DNA from: Maribacter huludaoensis
GTDB taxonomy: Bacteria > Bacteroidota > Bacteroidia > Flavobacteriales > Flavobacteriaceae
Direction: 5' to 3'
DNA: 64,000 bases
Assembly (NCBI RefSeq): GCF_029350945.1
Contig: NZ_JARKMS010000003.1
Location: forward strand, 62,001 to 126,000
Of the stretch, positions 27,416-36,600 are shown one piece after another (the first letter of the stretch is position 1; every line of letters starts with the position of its first letter). Under the pieces are notes generated by a model. The model was given only the letters and a program-made list of their open reading frames with translations, was not told the origin of the DNA and made no database searches. A program made the position numbers and the translations under genes.

Positions 27416-29124
27416 TAAGCTAAATTAAGCTCAGCAAGAATGCTTTTGACTTTATTGTCAAGTTCTGCTGCCACTTTTTTATAATCTTCGGTTTTTTCCA
27501 ATTTTGTATTGGTACTAATGTAAAATTTCACTTTAGGTTCCGTTCCACTTGGTCTAGCGGCAATTCTTGTGCCATCTTCGGTTTCGTATATTAAAACGTT
27601 GGATTTTGGAATATCAATAGTTTTTTCTTCACCTGTCAGTACATTTTTGGCAGTTGAAGTATTGTAATCCTCAATCCATTTCACCTTAGACCCAGCAACA
27701 GATTCTACCGGATTTTCCTTAAAATCTTTTAACATTTGCTTAATTTCTTCTGCGCCACTAATACCTTTTTTGGTAATAGAAACTAAGTGCTCCTTATAGA
27801 AACCATAATCAACATAACATTGTATAAGGTCTTTGTAGAAAGAACTGCCATTAGCTTTTGCTTGACTGGCAATTTCGCAAGCCAATAGGGTAGAGGTAAC
27901 CGCATCTTTATCACGAACAAAATCACCTACCATGTAACCAAAGCTTTCTTCGCCACCACCAATAAAGTCAGATTCAGGGAAGTCCTTGATCATTTTGCCG
28001 ATCCATTTAAATCCGGTCAAAGAAGTTTTGAATTCTACACCGTAAGCTTTTGCCATGGCTTCCATCATTGGGGTAGAAACTATAGTTGTGGCAATAAATT
28101 CATTGCCCTTGAATCCTTTCTCTTTTCTCTTCTCCAAAAGAAATTTTGTCATAAGTACCATGGCCTGGTTACCGTTAACAATTTCCATTTCGCCATCAAG
28201 GTTACGCACGGCAATACCTAAACGATCACTATCCGGATCGGTACCTACAACCATATCCGCACCAATTTCCTCGGCTTTTTTAACGGCCATTGAAAGCGCT
28301 TCTGATTCTTCTGGGTTTGGAGATTTAACTGTTGGGAAATTTCCGTCTGGTTTCGCTTGTTCCTCTATAATTGTTACATTTTCATACCCACCTCTTTTCA
28401 AAACTTCTGGTATAGCGGTAATTGATGTGCCGTGTAACGATGTAAAAACAATTTTAAAATCATCTTTGCCGGCAGCATTAAAATTACCTGCAGCAACAGA
28501 TTGCGAAATAAAAGCTTCATCAACTTCTTTGTCAATTACCTCAATAAGGCTGTCATTAGGAGTAAATTTGATATCCTCAAAACCAAGCGAGTTTATTTCA
28601 GAAATAATTTCACCATCCTGTGGTGGTACTATCTGTCCACCATCGGTCCAATACACTTTATAGCCGTTATATTCAGGTGGGTTGTGCGATGCCGTTAACA
28701 CTATCCCTGCATGACAGTTTAAATGTCTTACTGCGAATGAAAGTTCTGGCGTGGTACGTAATTCAGAAAACAAGAATACTTTAATGCCGTTGGCAGAAAG
28801 AACTTCGGCTACAGTTCTAGCAAGGGTGTCACTATTATGACGGCAATCAAAAGCGATTACTACTTTAATTTCCTCGCCTTTGTATATTTTATTTAAATAG
28901 TTGCTAAGGCCTTGTGTGCTTTTGCCCAACGTATATTTGTTTATACGATTGGTACCAACGCCCATTACGCCCCTCATACCACCAGTACCGAATTCCATAT
29001 TTTTATAGAAACGGTCGTTCAATTCTTCTTTATCGTTGGCAATTAGATGTTCAATTTCTTTTTTGACAGCTGGATCGAAAAAATCGGTAAGCCAGGTTTT
29101 GGCAGTATCTAGGATGTTATCCAT
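27415..29124 (-). CDS. Phosphoglucomutase/phosphomannomutase
   Basis: 569 aa, the length of the PgcA-type alpha-D-phosphohexomutases. The phosphoserine loop TASHNPPEYNGYK is near 145-157, the metal-binding DPDSDRLG near 296-303 and the phosphate-binding ARPSGTEPKVKFY near the C-terminus. It interconverts hexose 1- and 6-phosphates, supplying sugar nucleotides and glycogen or trehalose pathways. It lies 40 bp after the GT2 gene and is coupled to the ABC exporter that follows. Confidence 0.94.
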   Translation of the reverse strand: MDNILDTAKTWLTDFFDPAVKKEIEHLIANDKEELNDRFYKNMEFGTGGMRGVMGVGTNRINKYTLGKSTQGLSNYLNKIYKGEEIKVVIAFDCRHNSDTLARTVAEVLSANGIKVFLFSELRTTPELSFAVRHLNCHAGIVLTASHNPPEYNGYKVYWTDGGQIVPPQDGEIISEINSLGFEDIKFTPNDSLIEVIDKEVDEAFISQSVAAGNFNAAGKDDFKIVFTSLHGTSITAIPEVLKRGGYENVTIIEEQAKPDGNFPTVKSPNPEESEALSMAVKKAEEIGADMVVGTDPDSDRLGIAVRNLDGEMEIVNGNQAMVLMTKFLLEKRKEKGFKGNEFIATTIVSTPMMEAMAKAYGVEFKTSLTGFKWIGKMIKDFPESDFIGGGEESFGYMVGDFVRDKDAVTSTLLACEIASQAKANGSSFYKDLIQCYVDYGFYKEHLVSITKKGISGAEEIKQMLKDFKENPVESVAGSKVKWIEDYNTSTAKNVLTGEEKTIDIPKSNVLIYETEDGTRIAARPSGTEPKVKFYISTNTKLEKTEDYKKVAAELDNKVKSILAELNLA

Positions 29125-29164
29125 ATTATTTAAGGTTTTATGTGCATTTAAATTAGTAAGAATT

Positions 29165-30127
29165 TTACTTTTCTAAAAGTGCTATGTTTATTTCTTTTGA
29201 AACTATATATCTTTTTTCTTCTTTTTTAGAACGTATCATTATTTCTCCTAAAAATCCGGCTAAGAACAACTGTGTTCCTATGACCATGGCTATAAGTGAA
29301 ATATAAAATTGCGGACGATCAGTAATCAATCTTCCAAACTTGTTGATGAATAATTTGTCAATGCCCAAATAGATAGCAAACCCAAATCCGATCAAAAACA
29401 TTAAAACGCCCAGTGCGCCAAATAAGTGCATGGGTCGCTTACCAAATCTAGATACGAACCAAATGGTCAATAAATCTAAAAATCCATTAATGAAACGTTC
29501 CATTCCGAATTTTGTTTTACCATATTTGCGAGCTTGGTGTTTTACGACCTTTTCTCCAATTTTTGAAAAGCCGGCATTTTTTGCAAGAACAGGAATGTAT
29601 CTGTGCATTTCGCCAGATACTTCAATATTCTTGACAACCTCTTTTGCATAAGCTTTCAACCCGCAATTAAAGTCATTTAGTTGAACTCCAGATGTACGTC
29701 TTGCAGCCCAATTGAACAGTTTTGAAGGTGTATTTTTAAAGATGATGGAATCGTACCTTTTCTTTTTCCAACCAGATACCAATTCGTATCCTTCATTGAT
29801 GATCATGTTGTATAACTCTGGAATTTCTTCTGGGTTGTCTTGTAAATCCGCATCCATGGTAATGATGACATCACCGCTAACGGCTTTAAAACCTGCATGA
29901 AGAGCTTGTGATTTGCCGTAATTGCGTAAAAAGTGTATTCCCTTAACCGAAGGATTAAGAACGGATAATTCAGAAATTATATTCCAAGAATTATCTGTAC
30001 TACCATCATCTACAAAAAGTATTTCATAAGATAAATGATTGGATTGCATTACGGATACAATCCAATCATGAAGTTCTTTAAGTGATTCTTCTTCGTTAAG
30101 TAACGGAATTACTATTGATAATTGCAT
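29165..30127 (-). CDS. GT2 family glycosyltransferase (DPM1/GtrB-like)
   Basis: 320 aa. The GT-A domain opens with LSIVIPLLNEEESLKEL and contains FVDDGSTDNSW and the metal-binding DADLQDNPEEIPEL near 92-105. Two C-terminal transmembrane helices (about 235-258 and 270-295) follow. This is the layout of polyprenyl-phosphate glycosyltransferases such as GtrB, which move a sugar from a nucleotide donor to undecaprenyl phosphate at the inner membrane. It starts a minus-strand run with phosphoglucomutase and the ABC exporter. Confidence 0.9.
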   Translation of the reverse strand: MQLSIVIPLLNEEESLKELHDWIVSVMQSNHLSYEILFVDDGSTDNSWNIISELSVLNPSVKGIHFLRNYGKSQALHAGFKAVSGDVIITMDADLQDNPEEIPELYNMIINEGYELVSGWKKKRYDSIIFKNTPSKLFNWAARRTSGVQLNDFNCGLKAYAKEVVKNIEVSGEMHRYIPVLAKNAGFSKIGEKVVKHQARKYGKTKFGMERFINGFLDLLTIWFVSRFGKRPMHLFGALGVLMFLIGFGFAIYLGIDKLFINKFGRLITDRPQFYISLIAMVIGTQLFLAGFLGEIMIRSKKEEKRYIVSKEINIALLEK

Positions 30128-30173
30128 GCGCGACTTCTGGTATTCTCTCCAAAAATACTACAATTACTTAGTA

Positions 30174-30701
30174 TTAATAAGCAGCTTCTTCTTTTTTCAA
30201 TATTAAGCCACCCAAAAGGGAAATTATGAGGCCAAAAAATAAAGCGCTGATCAAACCAATTGCAGCACTTAAAAATGGACCGGAAAAGTTTTCCATCATT
30301 TTAACGGCTGCGTCAATTTCATCTTGGGTCATGCCAGGGTTTTGGGAAATCATTTCGGCTTTTTGAGCAGCCATCATATTGGTCATAAAATCAGGTTCAA
30401 TAATATTGATAAAAATCATTTGATAAATGATTCCTATAATTGCTCCAATTAAAGCAATACCTATCCCTACTTTTATGGCTTCACTTATTGTTAGTAAATT
30501 GTTGTTAGCCTCTCTAAACTTGTAAATGCCAAAAACAATTACCCCTATCATTATACTTATATTTACGGCGAATAGGGCAAGACTTTGTTCGTATTGTAAG
30601 CCGGCTATATATAGCATTACGGCAAAGGTGATGGTAAGTATACCTAATACTAAGCCGTAAACTCTAGCGAATTTTCCTGTTTTTGGTTGATTTTCTTCCA
30701 T
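30174..30701 (-). CDS. DUF4199-type membrane protein
   Basis: 175 aa with four predicted transmembrane helices (about 13-32, 38-58, 75-100, 140-168). The loop between helices 3 and 4 has FINIIEPDFMTNMMAAQKAEM, a pattern shared by DUF4199 proteins of Bacteroidetes. The function is unknown. It lies 46 bp upstream of the GT2 gene on the same strand and often accompanies such a glycosyltransferase in flavobacterial genomes, so it may belong to the same unit. Confidence 0.8.
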   Translation of the reverse strand: MEENQPKTGKFARVYGLVLGILTITFAVMLYIAGLQYEQSLALFAVNISIMIGVIVFGIYKFREANNNLLTISEAIKVGIGIALIGAIIGIIYQMIFINIIEPDFMTNMMAAQKAEMISQNPGMTQDEIDAAVKMMENFSGPFLSAAIGLISALFFGLIISLLGGLILKKEEAAY

Positions 30702-30825
30702 GATATAAAGTGATTATAGGTTGTTTTGTATATTAGTATGGTGTAGATATGTAATGTTACAAAAGTGATGAAATTTATTTTTAATATTTTTTTGATTTTG
30801 TAATAGAACGTTAGTGGATTTTCAC

Positions 30826-30833
30826 TATTTTTG
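30826..30833 (+). promoter_or_regulatory. -7 promoter box of rpmE2
   Basis: TATTTTTG matches TAnnTTTG. It lies about 50 bp before the L31 start, leaving a leader of about 43 nt that can form a GUGCCC/GGGUGC stem (two G-U pairs, 8-nt loop). Confidence 0.5.
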
Positions 30834-30882
30834 CAGCCTTAAAATGAGTGCCCGTCGGAATGGGTGCGTTAAAGTTTTTAAA

Positions 30883-31152
30883 ATGAAAAAAGATATACAC
30901 CCAGAAAATTATAGAATCGTGGCCTTTAAGGACATGTCTAACGAAGAGGTATTTTTAACGAAATCTACTGCAGATACTAAAGAAACATTAGAAGTTGATG
31001 GTGTTGAGTATCCATTGGTAAAATTGGAGATTTCAAGAACTTCTCACCCATTTTACACAGGTAAAGCTAAATTCTTGGATACCGCAGGTCGTATCGACAA
31101 GTTCAAGAACAAGTACAAGAAGTTTGCTAAAGAAGAGAAAAAAGAGGAATAG
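30883..31152 (+). CDS. rpmE2: 50S ribosomal protein L31 type B
   Basis: 89 aa from the ATG at 30883 ([19 protein letters not shown]). An in-frame ATG at 30814 would add 23 residues with no homology and would lie upstream of the -7 box, so it is rejected. No cysteine pair is present, so this is the zinc-free type B form; it has the usual [21 protein letters not shown] core. The C-terminus is Lys/Glu-rich. It is monocistronic, with its own promoter and a strong terminator. Confidence 0.96.
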   Translation: MKKDIHPENYRIVAFKDMSNEEVFLTKSTADTKETLEVDGVEYPLVKLEISRTSHPFYTGKAKFLDTAGRIDKFKNKYKKFAKEEKKEE

Positions 31153-31177
31153 TATTTATATTATTTCCATTACATAT

Positions 31178-31212
31178 AACGCCTTCGAAATTTTCGAAGG
31201 CGTTTCTTTTGC
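31178..31212 (+). terminator. Terminator of rpmE2
   Basis: Perfect 13-bp arms AACGCCTTCGAAA and complement surround one T, followed by TTCTTTT. Confidence 0.85.
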
Positions 31213-31296
31213 ATTTAACTTTAAAATAATGGAAGTTGTCCATAATCTATTATTGCTCTAGGGATATTTGTTAATTTTGAAAAAAAATCATCTTGT

Positions 31297-32472
31297 ATGA
31301 ACTTTATTCTTTTTGATGGTCCTCGTAGGAATCATCTTTTACCCTTTACATTTACACGGCCCGTTTCTGAAATTCGTGTAGGGATAATGACATTGAAAGA
31401 ACGATGGGAGGCTTACCTGAAAGCTTCCGTAACTTCTTTGACAGAAGCATATTTAAGCGTTAAGTATCCTGTAATATTAGAAGATAACAATGTATTTATA
31501 GATGCTTCTATATTGCCTTCAAAGTATTTGATAACTATTGTTGGCTCATTAAAGGCCGGTGAAGTGATTAAATTGGGTGAAGTGGTAATTGCCTATTGTA
31601 GCTCTTCGGTAAAAACTATTGAAGAATTACAGGATTTTAAGAAAATTGATTTCAATGAAGATATAGTTCAGATCAATAGCACTTGGGATATTTTTGATAA
31701 AAATGCGGATATTTTACAGTCCGATTTTGACTTCATCACAGAAGGACGAAAAAGTCAACCAATTTCAGATACCAATAGAGTAATACATCCGGAGCGAATA
31801 TTTCTTGAAGAAGGAGCAAGGGTAGAGTTCAGTATTTTAAATGCTACCGACGGACCAATATATTTAGGCAAGAACTCTGAAATTTGGGAAGGTAGTCTTG
31901 TACGTGGTGCATTGGCGTTGTGTGATAATGCTATTATAAAAATGGGAGGTAAGCTCTATGGTGCAACAACTATAGGTCCTTTCAGTAAAGTTTGTGGTGA
32001 AGTCAGTAACTCCGTAATATTTGGGTACTCTAGTAAAGGGCATGAAGGGTATTTAGGTAATGCCGTATTAGGAGAGTGGTGTAATATTGGCGCAGATTCC
32101 AATAACTCTAATCTAAAGAACAATTATGCCAAGGTGCGTTTATGGGACTATGCAACGGAGCGTTTTGAGCAAACGGGTCTACAGTTTTGCGGACTTATGA
32201 TGGGTGATCATAGTAAAACGGCCATTAATACCATGTTTAATACCGGTACGGTAATTGGTGTGAATTCTAATATCTATGTTCCAGGTTTTCCTAGAAATTT
32301 TGTCCCTAGTTTTAGTTGGGGCGGTGCATCTGGGTTTACAACATATCAACCGGCAAAAGCATTTGACGCTGCAAAGGTAATGATGGCGAGAAGAGGAGTG
32401 GAGTTTAATGAGGTTGAAGCTGATATTCTGACCCATGTATTTGAATTGACAAAAAAGTGGAGAAAGTATTAA
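31297..32472 (+). CDS. GlmU-like sugar nucleotidyltransferase family protein
   Basis: 391 aa. It begins MNFILFDGPRRNHLLPFTFTRP, the start shared by the Bacteroidetes GlmU-like family. The C-terminal half is a left-handed beta-helix of hexapeptide repeats (about 190-340: GPIYLGKNSEIWEGSLVRG, YGATTIGPFSKVCGEVSNS, GEWCNIGADSNNSNL), which suggests acetyl- or acyltransfer or trimerisation. The N-terminal domain lacks the canonical LAAGxGTRM pyrophosphorylase loop, so nucleotidyl transfer is uncertain; the role in cell-envelope sugar metabolism is inferred from the family. Confidence 0.78.
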   Translation: MNFILFDGPRRNHLLPFTFTRPVSEIRVGIMTLKERWEAYLKASVTSLTEAYLSVKYPVILEDNNVFIDASILPSKYLITIVGSLKAGEVIKLGEVVIAYCSSSVKTIEELQDFKKIDFNEDIVQINSTWDIFDKNADILQSDFDFITEGRKSQPISDTNRVIHPERIFLEEGARVEFSILNATDGPIYLGKNSEIWEGSLVRGALALCDNAIIKMGGKLYGATTIGPFSKVCGEVSNSVIFGYSSKGHEGYLGNAVLGEWCNIGADSNNSNLKNNYAKVRLWDYATERFEQTGLQFCGLMMGDHSKTAINTMFNTGTVIGVNSNIYVPGFPRNFVPSFSWGGASGFTTYQPAKAFDAAKVMMARRGVEFNEVEADILTHVFELTKKWRKY

Positions 32473-32557
32473 TCAGTTGAGGCTGAATTTCAGTTAATTA
32501 GAATTTTATGGCAGAGTACGGTTTACGTATTTTTGTCCTCTTAAATAGATTGTTAAA

Positions 32558-33886
32558 ATGAAGAAGAAGGTGGCTTTTTACACTTTGGGGTGTAAGTTGA
32601 ATTTTTCAGAGACTTCTACCATAGCCCGCAGTTTTGCGGACGAGGGATTTGATAGGGTAGATTTTTCAGAACATGCGGACATGTATGTTATTAATACATG
32701 TTCTGTAACCGATAATGCCGATAAGAAGTTCAAGACCATTGTAAAAAAAGCGCAAAAGATTAATCCTGATGCTTTTGTGGCTGCCGTAGGATGTTATGCG
32801 CAATTAAAACCAGAAGAATTAGCAGATGTTGACGGTGTAGATTTGGTTTTAGGGGCTACGGAAAAATTTAAAATTACCGACTACATAAATGATTTGACCA
32901 AAAATGATCACGGTCAAGTTCATTCATGTGAAATAGCAGATGCGGATTTTTATGTAGGTAGTTATGCTATTGGTGATAGGACAAGGGCGTTCTTAAAAGT
33001 CCAGGATGGATGTGACTATAAATGTACGTATTGTACAATTCCACTCGCGCGTGGCATATCTAGAAGCGACACCTTGGAAAATGTTCTTAAAAACGCTGCG
33101 GATATATCAGAGCAAGGAATCAAAGAAATTGTTTTAACGGGAGTTAATATAGGTGATTACGGAAAGGGAGAGTTTGGCAATAAAAAACACGAGCATACTT
33201 TTTTAGAGCTAGTCCAGGCATTAGATGATGTTGATGGTATTCATCGTTTAAGAATTTCGTCTATAGAGCCTAATCTATTGAAGAACGAAACCATTGAGTT
33301 TGTATCTCAAAGTAAAACTTTTGTACCTCATTTCCATATTCCGTTACAAAGTGGCAGCGATGATCTTTTAAAATTGATGAAGCGCCGTTATATGACGGAT
33401 CTTTATAAAGAAAGAGTAGAAAAAATTAGGGAGGTAATGCCAAATTGCTGTATTGGTGTTGATGTTATTGTAGGGTTTCCTGGTGAGACCGAAGAACATT
33501 TTTTAGAGACATATCACTTTTTAAATGAATTGGATATTTCATATTTGCATGTCTTCACCTATTCCGAAAGAGATAATACTCCTGCTGCTACTATGGATGG
33601 CGTAGTGCCTAATAAAGTTAGAAGTAAGAGAAGTAAAATGTTACGTGGATTATCTGTAAAGAAAAGAAGGGCGTTTTATGAGAGTCAGCTAGAGAATGAG
33701 TTAACCGTATTGTTTGAAGGGGAAAACAAAGAAGGATATATCCATGGATTTACCGAGAACTACGTAAAAGTAAAATCTCCATGGGATCCAGGGTTGGTAA
33801 ATACCTTGCATAAAGTGAAGCTAACTGAAATAGATAATGATGGTCTGGTTAGGTTCAATTTTGTAAAAGAAGAAGTTGAAGTATAA
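32558..33886 (+). CDS. mtaB: tRNA t6A37 methylthiotransferase MtaB
   Basis: 442 aa. The N-terminal UPF0004 domain has the three cysteines in TLGCKLN, INTCSVT and GCYAQ for one 4Fe-4S cluster. The radical SAM cluster motif is CDYKCTYC near 149-156, and a TRAM-like C-terminal segment follows. The GCKLNFSET start is typical of MtaB rather than MiaB or RimO. It converts t6A to ms2t6A at position 37 of ANN-decoding tRNAs. Confidence 0.93.
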   Translation: MKKKVAFYTLGCKLNFSETSTIARSFADEGFDRVDFSEHADMYVINTCSVTDNADKKFKTIVKKAQKINPDAFVAAVGCYAQLKPEELADVDGVDLVLGATEKFKITDYINDLTKNDHGQVHSCEIADADFYVGSYAIGDRTRAFLKVQDGCDYKCTYCTIPLARGISRSDTLENVLKNAADISEQGIKEIVLTGVNIGDYGKGEFGNKKHEHTFLELVQALDDVDGIHRLRISSIEPNLLKNETIEFVSQSKTFVPHFHIPLQSGSDDLLKLMKRRYMTDLYKERVEKIREVMPNCCIGVDVIVGFPGETEEHFLETYHFLNELDISYLHVFTYSERDNTPAATMDGVVPNKVRSKRSKMLRGLSVKKRRAFYESQLENELTVLFEGENKEGYIHGFTENYVKVKSPWDPGLVNTLHKVKLTEIDNDGLVRFNFVKEEVEV

Positions 33887-33889
33887 AAT

Positions 33890-33917
33890 AAAAGCCTTTC
33901 AATAGAAAGGCTTTTTT
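33890..33917. terminator. Bidirectional terminator after mtaB
   Basis: Perfect arms AAAAGCCTTTC / GAAAGGCTTTT with AATA loop, followed by T-run; it sits between convergent mtaB and the GNAT gene. Confidence 0.85.
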
Positions 33918-33924
33918 AATTTTG

Positions 33925-34221
33925 TTAGATGCGAATGCCAATTGGTAGCATTTCTTTGTATTGTCTTCTGTTCTTACGAAGAAAGCCTGCAATATGCGGA
34001 CTTGTAGGTACAACTCTAAGATTTCTTTCTTGAATAATACTTAGAACGGATTTGATGAAGTTTTCTTTGAAATTTTCATCTTTAATTTCTTCTGGAACAA
34101 CTAATTTGGTAAGGAATACCTTTCGTTCTTGAGAAGAATATTCAATTCTGGCTAAATGACCATCTACGGTAGTCTCAAATTGTCGCAGAAAAGAATTGTC
34201 ATTAATGATAACATCGTTCAT
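33925..34221 (-). CDS. Small GNAT-like N-acetyltransferase (YjdJ type)
   Basis: 98 aa from the ATG at 34221 (MNDVIINDNSFLRQFE). A TTG ten codons upstream also keeps the frame but lies against a terminator-like hairpin, so ATG is preferred. The protein matches the short GNAT_acetyltransf_2 family: DGHLARIEYSSQERKVFLTKLVVPEE, then a helix KENFIKSVLSIIQERNLRVVPTSPHIAGFLRKN that contains the C-terminal acetyl-CoA-binding part. The substrate is unknown. It is preceded by a long leader with two hairpins (34255-34330), described separately. Confidence 0.8.
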   Translation of the reverse strand: MNDVIINDNSFLRQFETTVDGHLARIEYSSQERKVFLTKLVVPEEIKDENFKENFIKSVLSIIQERNLRVVPTSPHIAGFLRKNRRQYKEMLPIGIRI

Positions 34222-34254
34222 ATAGATAATTTTAGTGTTGTTATTAGACAAAAA

Positions 34255-34280
34255 AATTACGATGTTCTCATATCGTAATT
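34255..34280 (-). promoter_or_regulatory. Terminator-like hairpin in the GNAT gene leader
   Basis: On the minus strand AATTACGAT, an 8-nt loop and ATCGTAATT are followed by more T residues (seven-T run ending in G). It lies 33 nt upstream of the GNAT ATG and downstream of a possible promoter, so it may act as an attenuator. Confidence 0.5.
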
Positions 34281-34306
34281 AGTCTTTTGTAATGCTGTAT
34301 AGAATT

Positions 34307-34330
34307 AAACACATGGAATAAGATGTGTTT
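34307..34330 (-). promoter_or_regulatory. Second stem-loop in the GNAT gene leader
   Basis: Perfect 8-bp arms AAACACAT / ATGTGTTT flank an 8-nt loop. It precedes the terminator-like hairpin in the same predicted transcript. Confidence 0.45.
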
Positions 34331-34344
34331 TTCACATTATCTTA

Positions 34345-34352
34345 CAAAAGTA
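34345..34352 (-). promoter_or_regulatory. -7 promoter box for the GNAT gene
   Basis: TACTTTTG on the minus strand matches TAnnTTTG. It predicts a leader of about 115 nt holding both hairpins. Confidence 0.4.
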
Positions 34353-34409
34353 GTTAAAAATTACTTAATTTCCTAGTTTTTACTACGTTTCGTAACTATA
34401 CTAGCTATT

Positions 34410-35060
34410 ATGATCCATGTGTATTGTATGCCGGGAATGGCTGCAGGTCCCGCTATTTTTGAGTATATAAAGTTACCAAAAGAAAATTTTGAACTTCATT
34501 TGCTAGAATGGAGTATTCCTACAAAAGGTGTATCACTAAGTGAATACGCTAAACAAATGAGTAGCATGGTAAAGCATGAAAACGTGGTTTTGTTAGGGGT
34601 GTCGTTGGGCGGAATCTTGGTTCAAGAAATGACAAAGTTTGTAGATGTAAGAAAAGTGATAATCGTTTCAAGTGTAAAAACAAGGTATGAGTTGCCAAAA
34701 AGGATGCTTTTTGCAAGATATACCAAAGTACATAAGCTGCTTCCTACAGGCTTGGTCAACAATATAGAACTTTTGGCTAAATATGCCTTTGGAGAAAGTG
34801 TAACAAAGCGGCTGTCATTATATGAAAAATATTTATCGGTTAGGGATAAGGGTTATATAGATTGGTCTATAAACGAGCTGGTAAATTGGAAACAAGAGAT
34901 ACCATGTAAAAAATTGGTGCACATACAGGGTGAAAAGGATACCGTTTTTCCAAAAGAAAATATTACTGATTGTATAGTTGTACCTAAGGGAACACATACC
35001 ATGATTATACATAGGGCAAAATGGTTTAACCAGAACTTGGCAACAATTATTTTGGAATAA
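34410..35060 (+). CDS. Alpha/beta hydrolase
   Basis: 216 aa, short for the fold. The nucleophile elbow is GVSLGG (near 63-68), preceded by VVLLG; the final catalytic histidine is probably in GTHTMIIHRA near 191-200, and an acid residue in GEKDTVFP near 174-181. An oxyanion-type CMPGMAAGP lies at 6-14. No signal peptide is seen, so it is cytoplasmic. The substrate is unknown. It lies 65 bp before the lytic transglycosylase gene on the same strand. Confidence 0.8.
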   Translation: MIHVYCMPGMAAGPAIFEYIKLPKENFELHLLEWSIPTKGVSLSEYAKQMSSMVKHENVVLLGVSLGGILVQEMTKFVDVRKVIIVSSVKTRYELPKRMLFARYTKVHKLLPTGLVNNIELLAKYAFGESVTKRLSLYEKYLSVRDKGYIDWSINELVNWKQEIPCKKLVHIQGEKDTVFPKENITDCIVVPKGTHTMIIHRAKWFNQNLATIILE

Positions 35061-35125
35061 AATAGTTCTATATATACCTTTGGTAGACAGGAAAATTGAT
35101 AGAAATAATATAAAAGATAAAATTC

Positions 35126-36082
35126 ATGAAAACTATTAAGAATATATTGATGTTGTTGGGTGTGGTATTTGTTGCGGGTACATTGATATTTGCTGTAGGA
35201 AATACTACAGGTATGGCAAATAATGATAAGGTAGTTGCAAATGATAGTGTTCAGACCAACGTTTCTAAATCTTATAAAATTTCATCTATTGATATTCCTG
35301 AAAATTTAAATTTTGCAGGTGAAGTAGTTCCTCAGTCAGATCCAGAAATATTAGAGCGAATTGATCGTGAATTTTTAGTAAATACATATTGGCAGTCAAA
35401 CGCGGTTCTATTGATTAAAAGGGCCAATAAATATTTTCCTATAATAGAACCAATTCTGGCGAAAAACGGCATTCCGGATGATTTTAAATATTTGGCGGTA
35501 GCAGAAAGTGGGCTTACCAATGTGGTGTCTCCTGCAGGAGCGACCGGATTTTGGCAAATAATGAGAGAAACAGGTAGGGAATATGGTCTGGAGGTAAACT
35601 CTAATGTAGATGAGCGCTACCATTTGGAAAAATCGACAGAGGTTGCCTGTAAGTATTTGAACAGATGGAAGAATAAGTATGGTAGCTGGGCCTTAACAGC
35701 GGCAGCTTACAATGCAGGACCTGGAGCTATCAATAAATACATGGGTATTCAACAAGTAGACAACTATTGGGATCTGTTGCTAGGTAGTGAGACCGGTAGA
35801 TACGTTTTTAGAATAATGGCCATTAAAGAAATCTTGTCTAATCCTGAAAAGTATGGTTTTCATATTGATAAGGAAGATATGTACGAAGCCGTACCAACAT
35901 TCAATGTAGAAATTGATAAGCCGGTAAGTGACTTTGCTGATTTTGCACAAGAATATGAAATCAACTACAAAATATTAAAGCGCCACAATCCTTGGTTGAG
36001 AGAGGCGCATTTAAATAACAGTTCTCGTAAAAAATACACTATAGAAATACCTAACAAAGGGTATTATAGAGAATCTAAATAA
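35126..36082 (+). CDS. Lytic transglycosylase (MltD-like SLT domain)
   Basis: 318 aa. An N-terminal hydrophobic segment (about 7-24) is a signal anchor or signal peptide. The SLT domain spans about 100-240, with the catalytic glutamate in YLAVAESGL (E127), SPAGATGFWQIM and AAYNAGPGAINKYM. It should cleave peptidoglycan to 1,6-anhydromuropeptides in the periplasm. The C-terminal 60 residues (FAQEYEINYKILKRHNPWLRE ... YTIEIP) resemble a single degenerate LysM-like cell-wall-binding repeat. Its stop is two bases before the stop of the convergent gene. Confidence 0.92.
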   Translation: MKTIKNILMLLGVVFVAGTLIFAVGNTTGMANNDKVVANDSVQTNVSKSYKISSIDIPENLNFAGEVVPQSDPEILERIDREFLVNTYWQSNAVLLIKRANKYFPIIEPILAKNGIPDDFKYLAVAESGLTNVVSPAGATGFWQIMRETGREYGLEVNSNVDERYHLEKSTEVACKYLNRWKNKYGSWALTAAAYNAGPGAINKYMGIQQVDNYWDLLLGSETGRYVFRIMAIKEILSNPEKYGFHIDKEDMYEAVPTFNVEIDKPVSDFADFAQEYEINYKILKRHNPWLREAHLNNSSRKKYTIEIPNKGYYRESK

Positions 36083-36084
36083 TA

Positions 36085-36600
36085 CTAGATTTTCTTCATC
36101 TGTTGTTGCATCATTTTGATCTGATCTGTCAACATGTTGTTCTTGTCTAATTTTTTAGCCTCGTTAAGTAGCATGGTCGCTTCTCTTTTGCGGCGTTTCT
36201 GCATGGATATGCCTGCTAAGCTTAATTTCGCCATGGCCACATCATAATCCATCGTTAATCCAAGTTTAAGTGCTTTTTTAAAGTATTTCTCTGCTTGGGT
36301 TAAATTGGTCTGGGAAAAAATGATTCCGTGTAAATAGTTATAGTATCCTTGTTGTTTAACGGTTAATGCAGCTTCAGGATTTTTAATTTTATCCAGCCAG
36401 TTTTTAGTACCGGCCAAATCTTGCTTTCGCATTCGTAAAAATGCTAAAAGAATGATCTCGTTCCTAAAATACAAAAAGATAAAAATTAACGATAACAAGA
36501 TTAGAAAAATGCCATTACCAATATTACCTTCAAAAAACTGGTAGACAGAATAGGCTATTATGAGTCCGGCTATGATTAATTTTAAATTTTTATTGAACAT
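36085..36600 (-). CDS. Small membrane protein with TPR-like helices
   Basis: 171 aa. Two transmembrane helices lie close to the N-terminus (about 7-22 and 29-48) and are followed by a cytoplasmic helical part, KQQGYYNYLHGIIFSQTNLTQAEKYFKKAL, that reads as one or two TPR repeats. The function is unknown. It is a single gene on the minus strand. Confidence 0.75.
   Translation of the reverse strand: MFNKNLKLIIAGLIIAYSVYQFFEGNIGNGIFLILLSLIFIFLYFRNEIILLAFLRMRKQDLAGTKNWLDKIKNPEAALTVKQQGYYNYLHGIIFSQTNLTQAEKYFKKALKLGLTMDYDVAMAKLSLAGISMQKRRKREATMLLNEAKKLDKNNMLTDQIKMMQQQMKKI

Noticed and set aside
30814-30882. 23-residue N-terminal extension of L31
   Set aside because: It would start upstream of the predicted transcription start and does not match L31 proteins.
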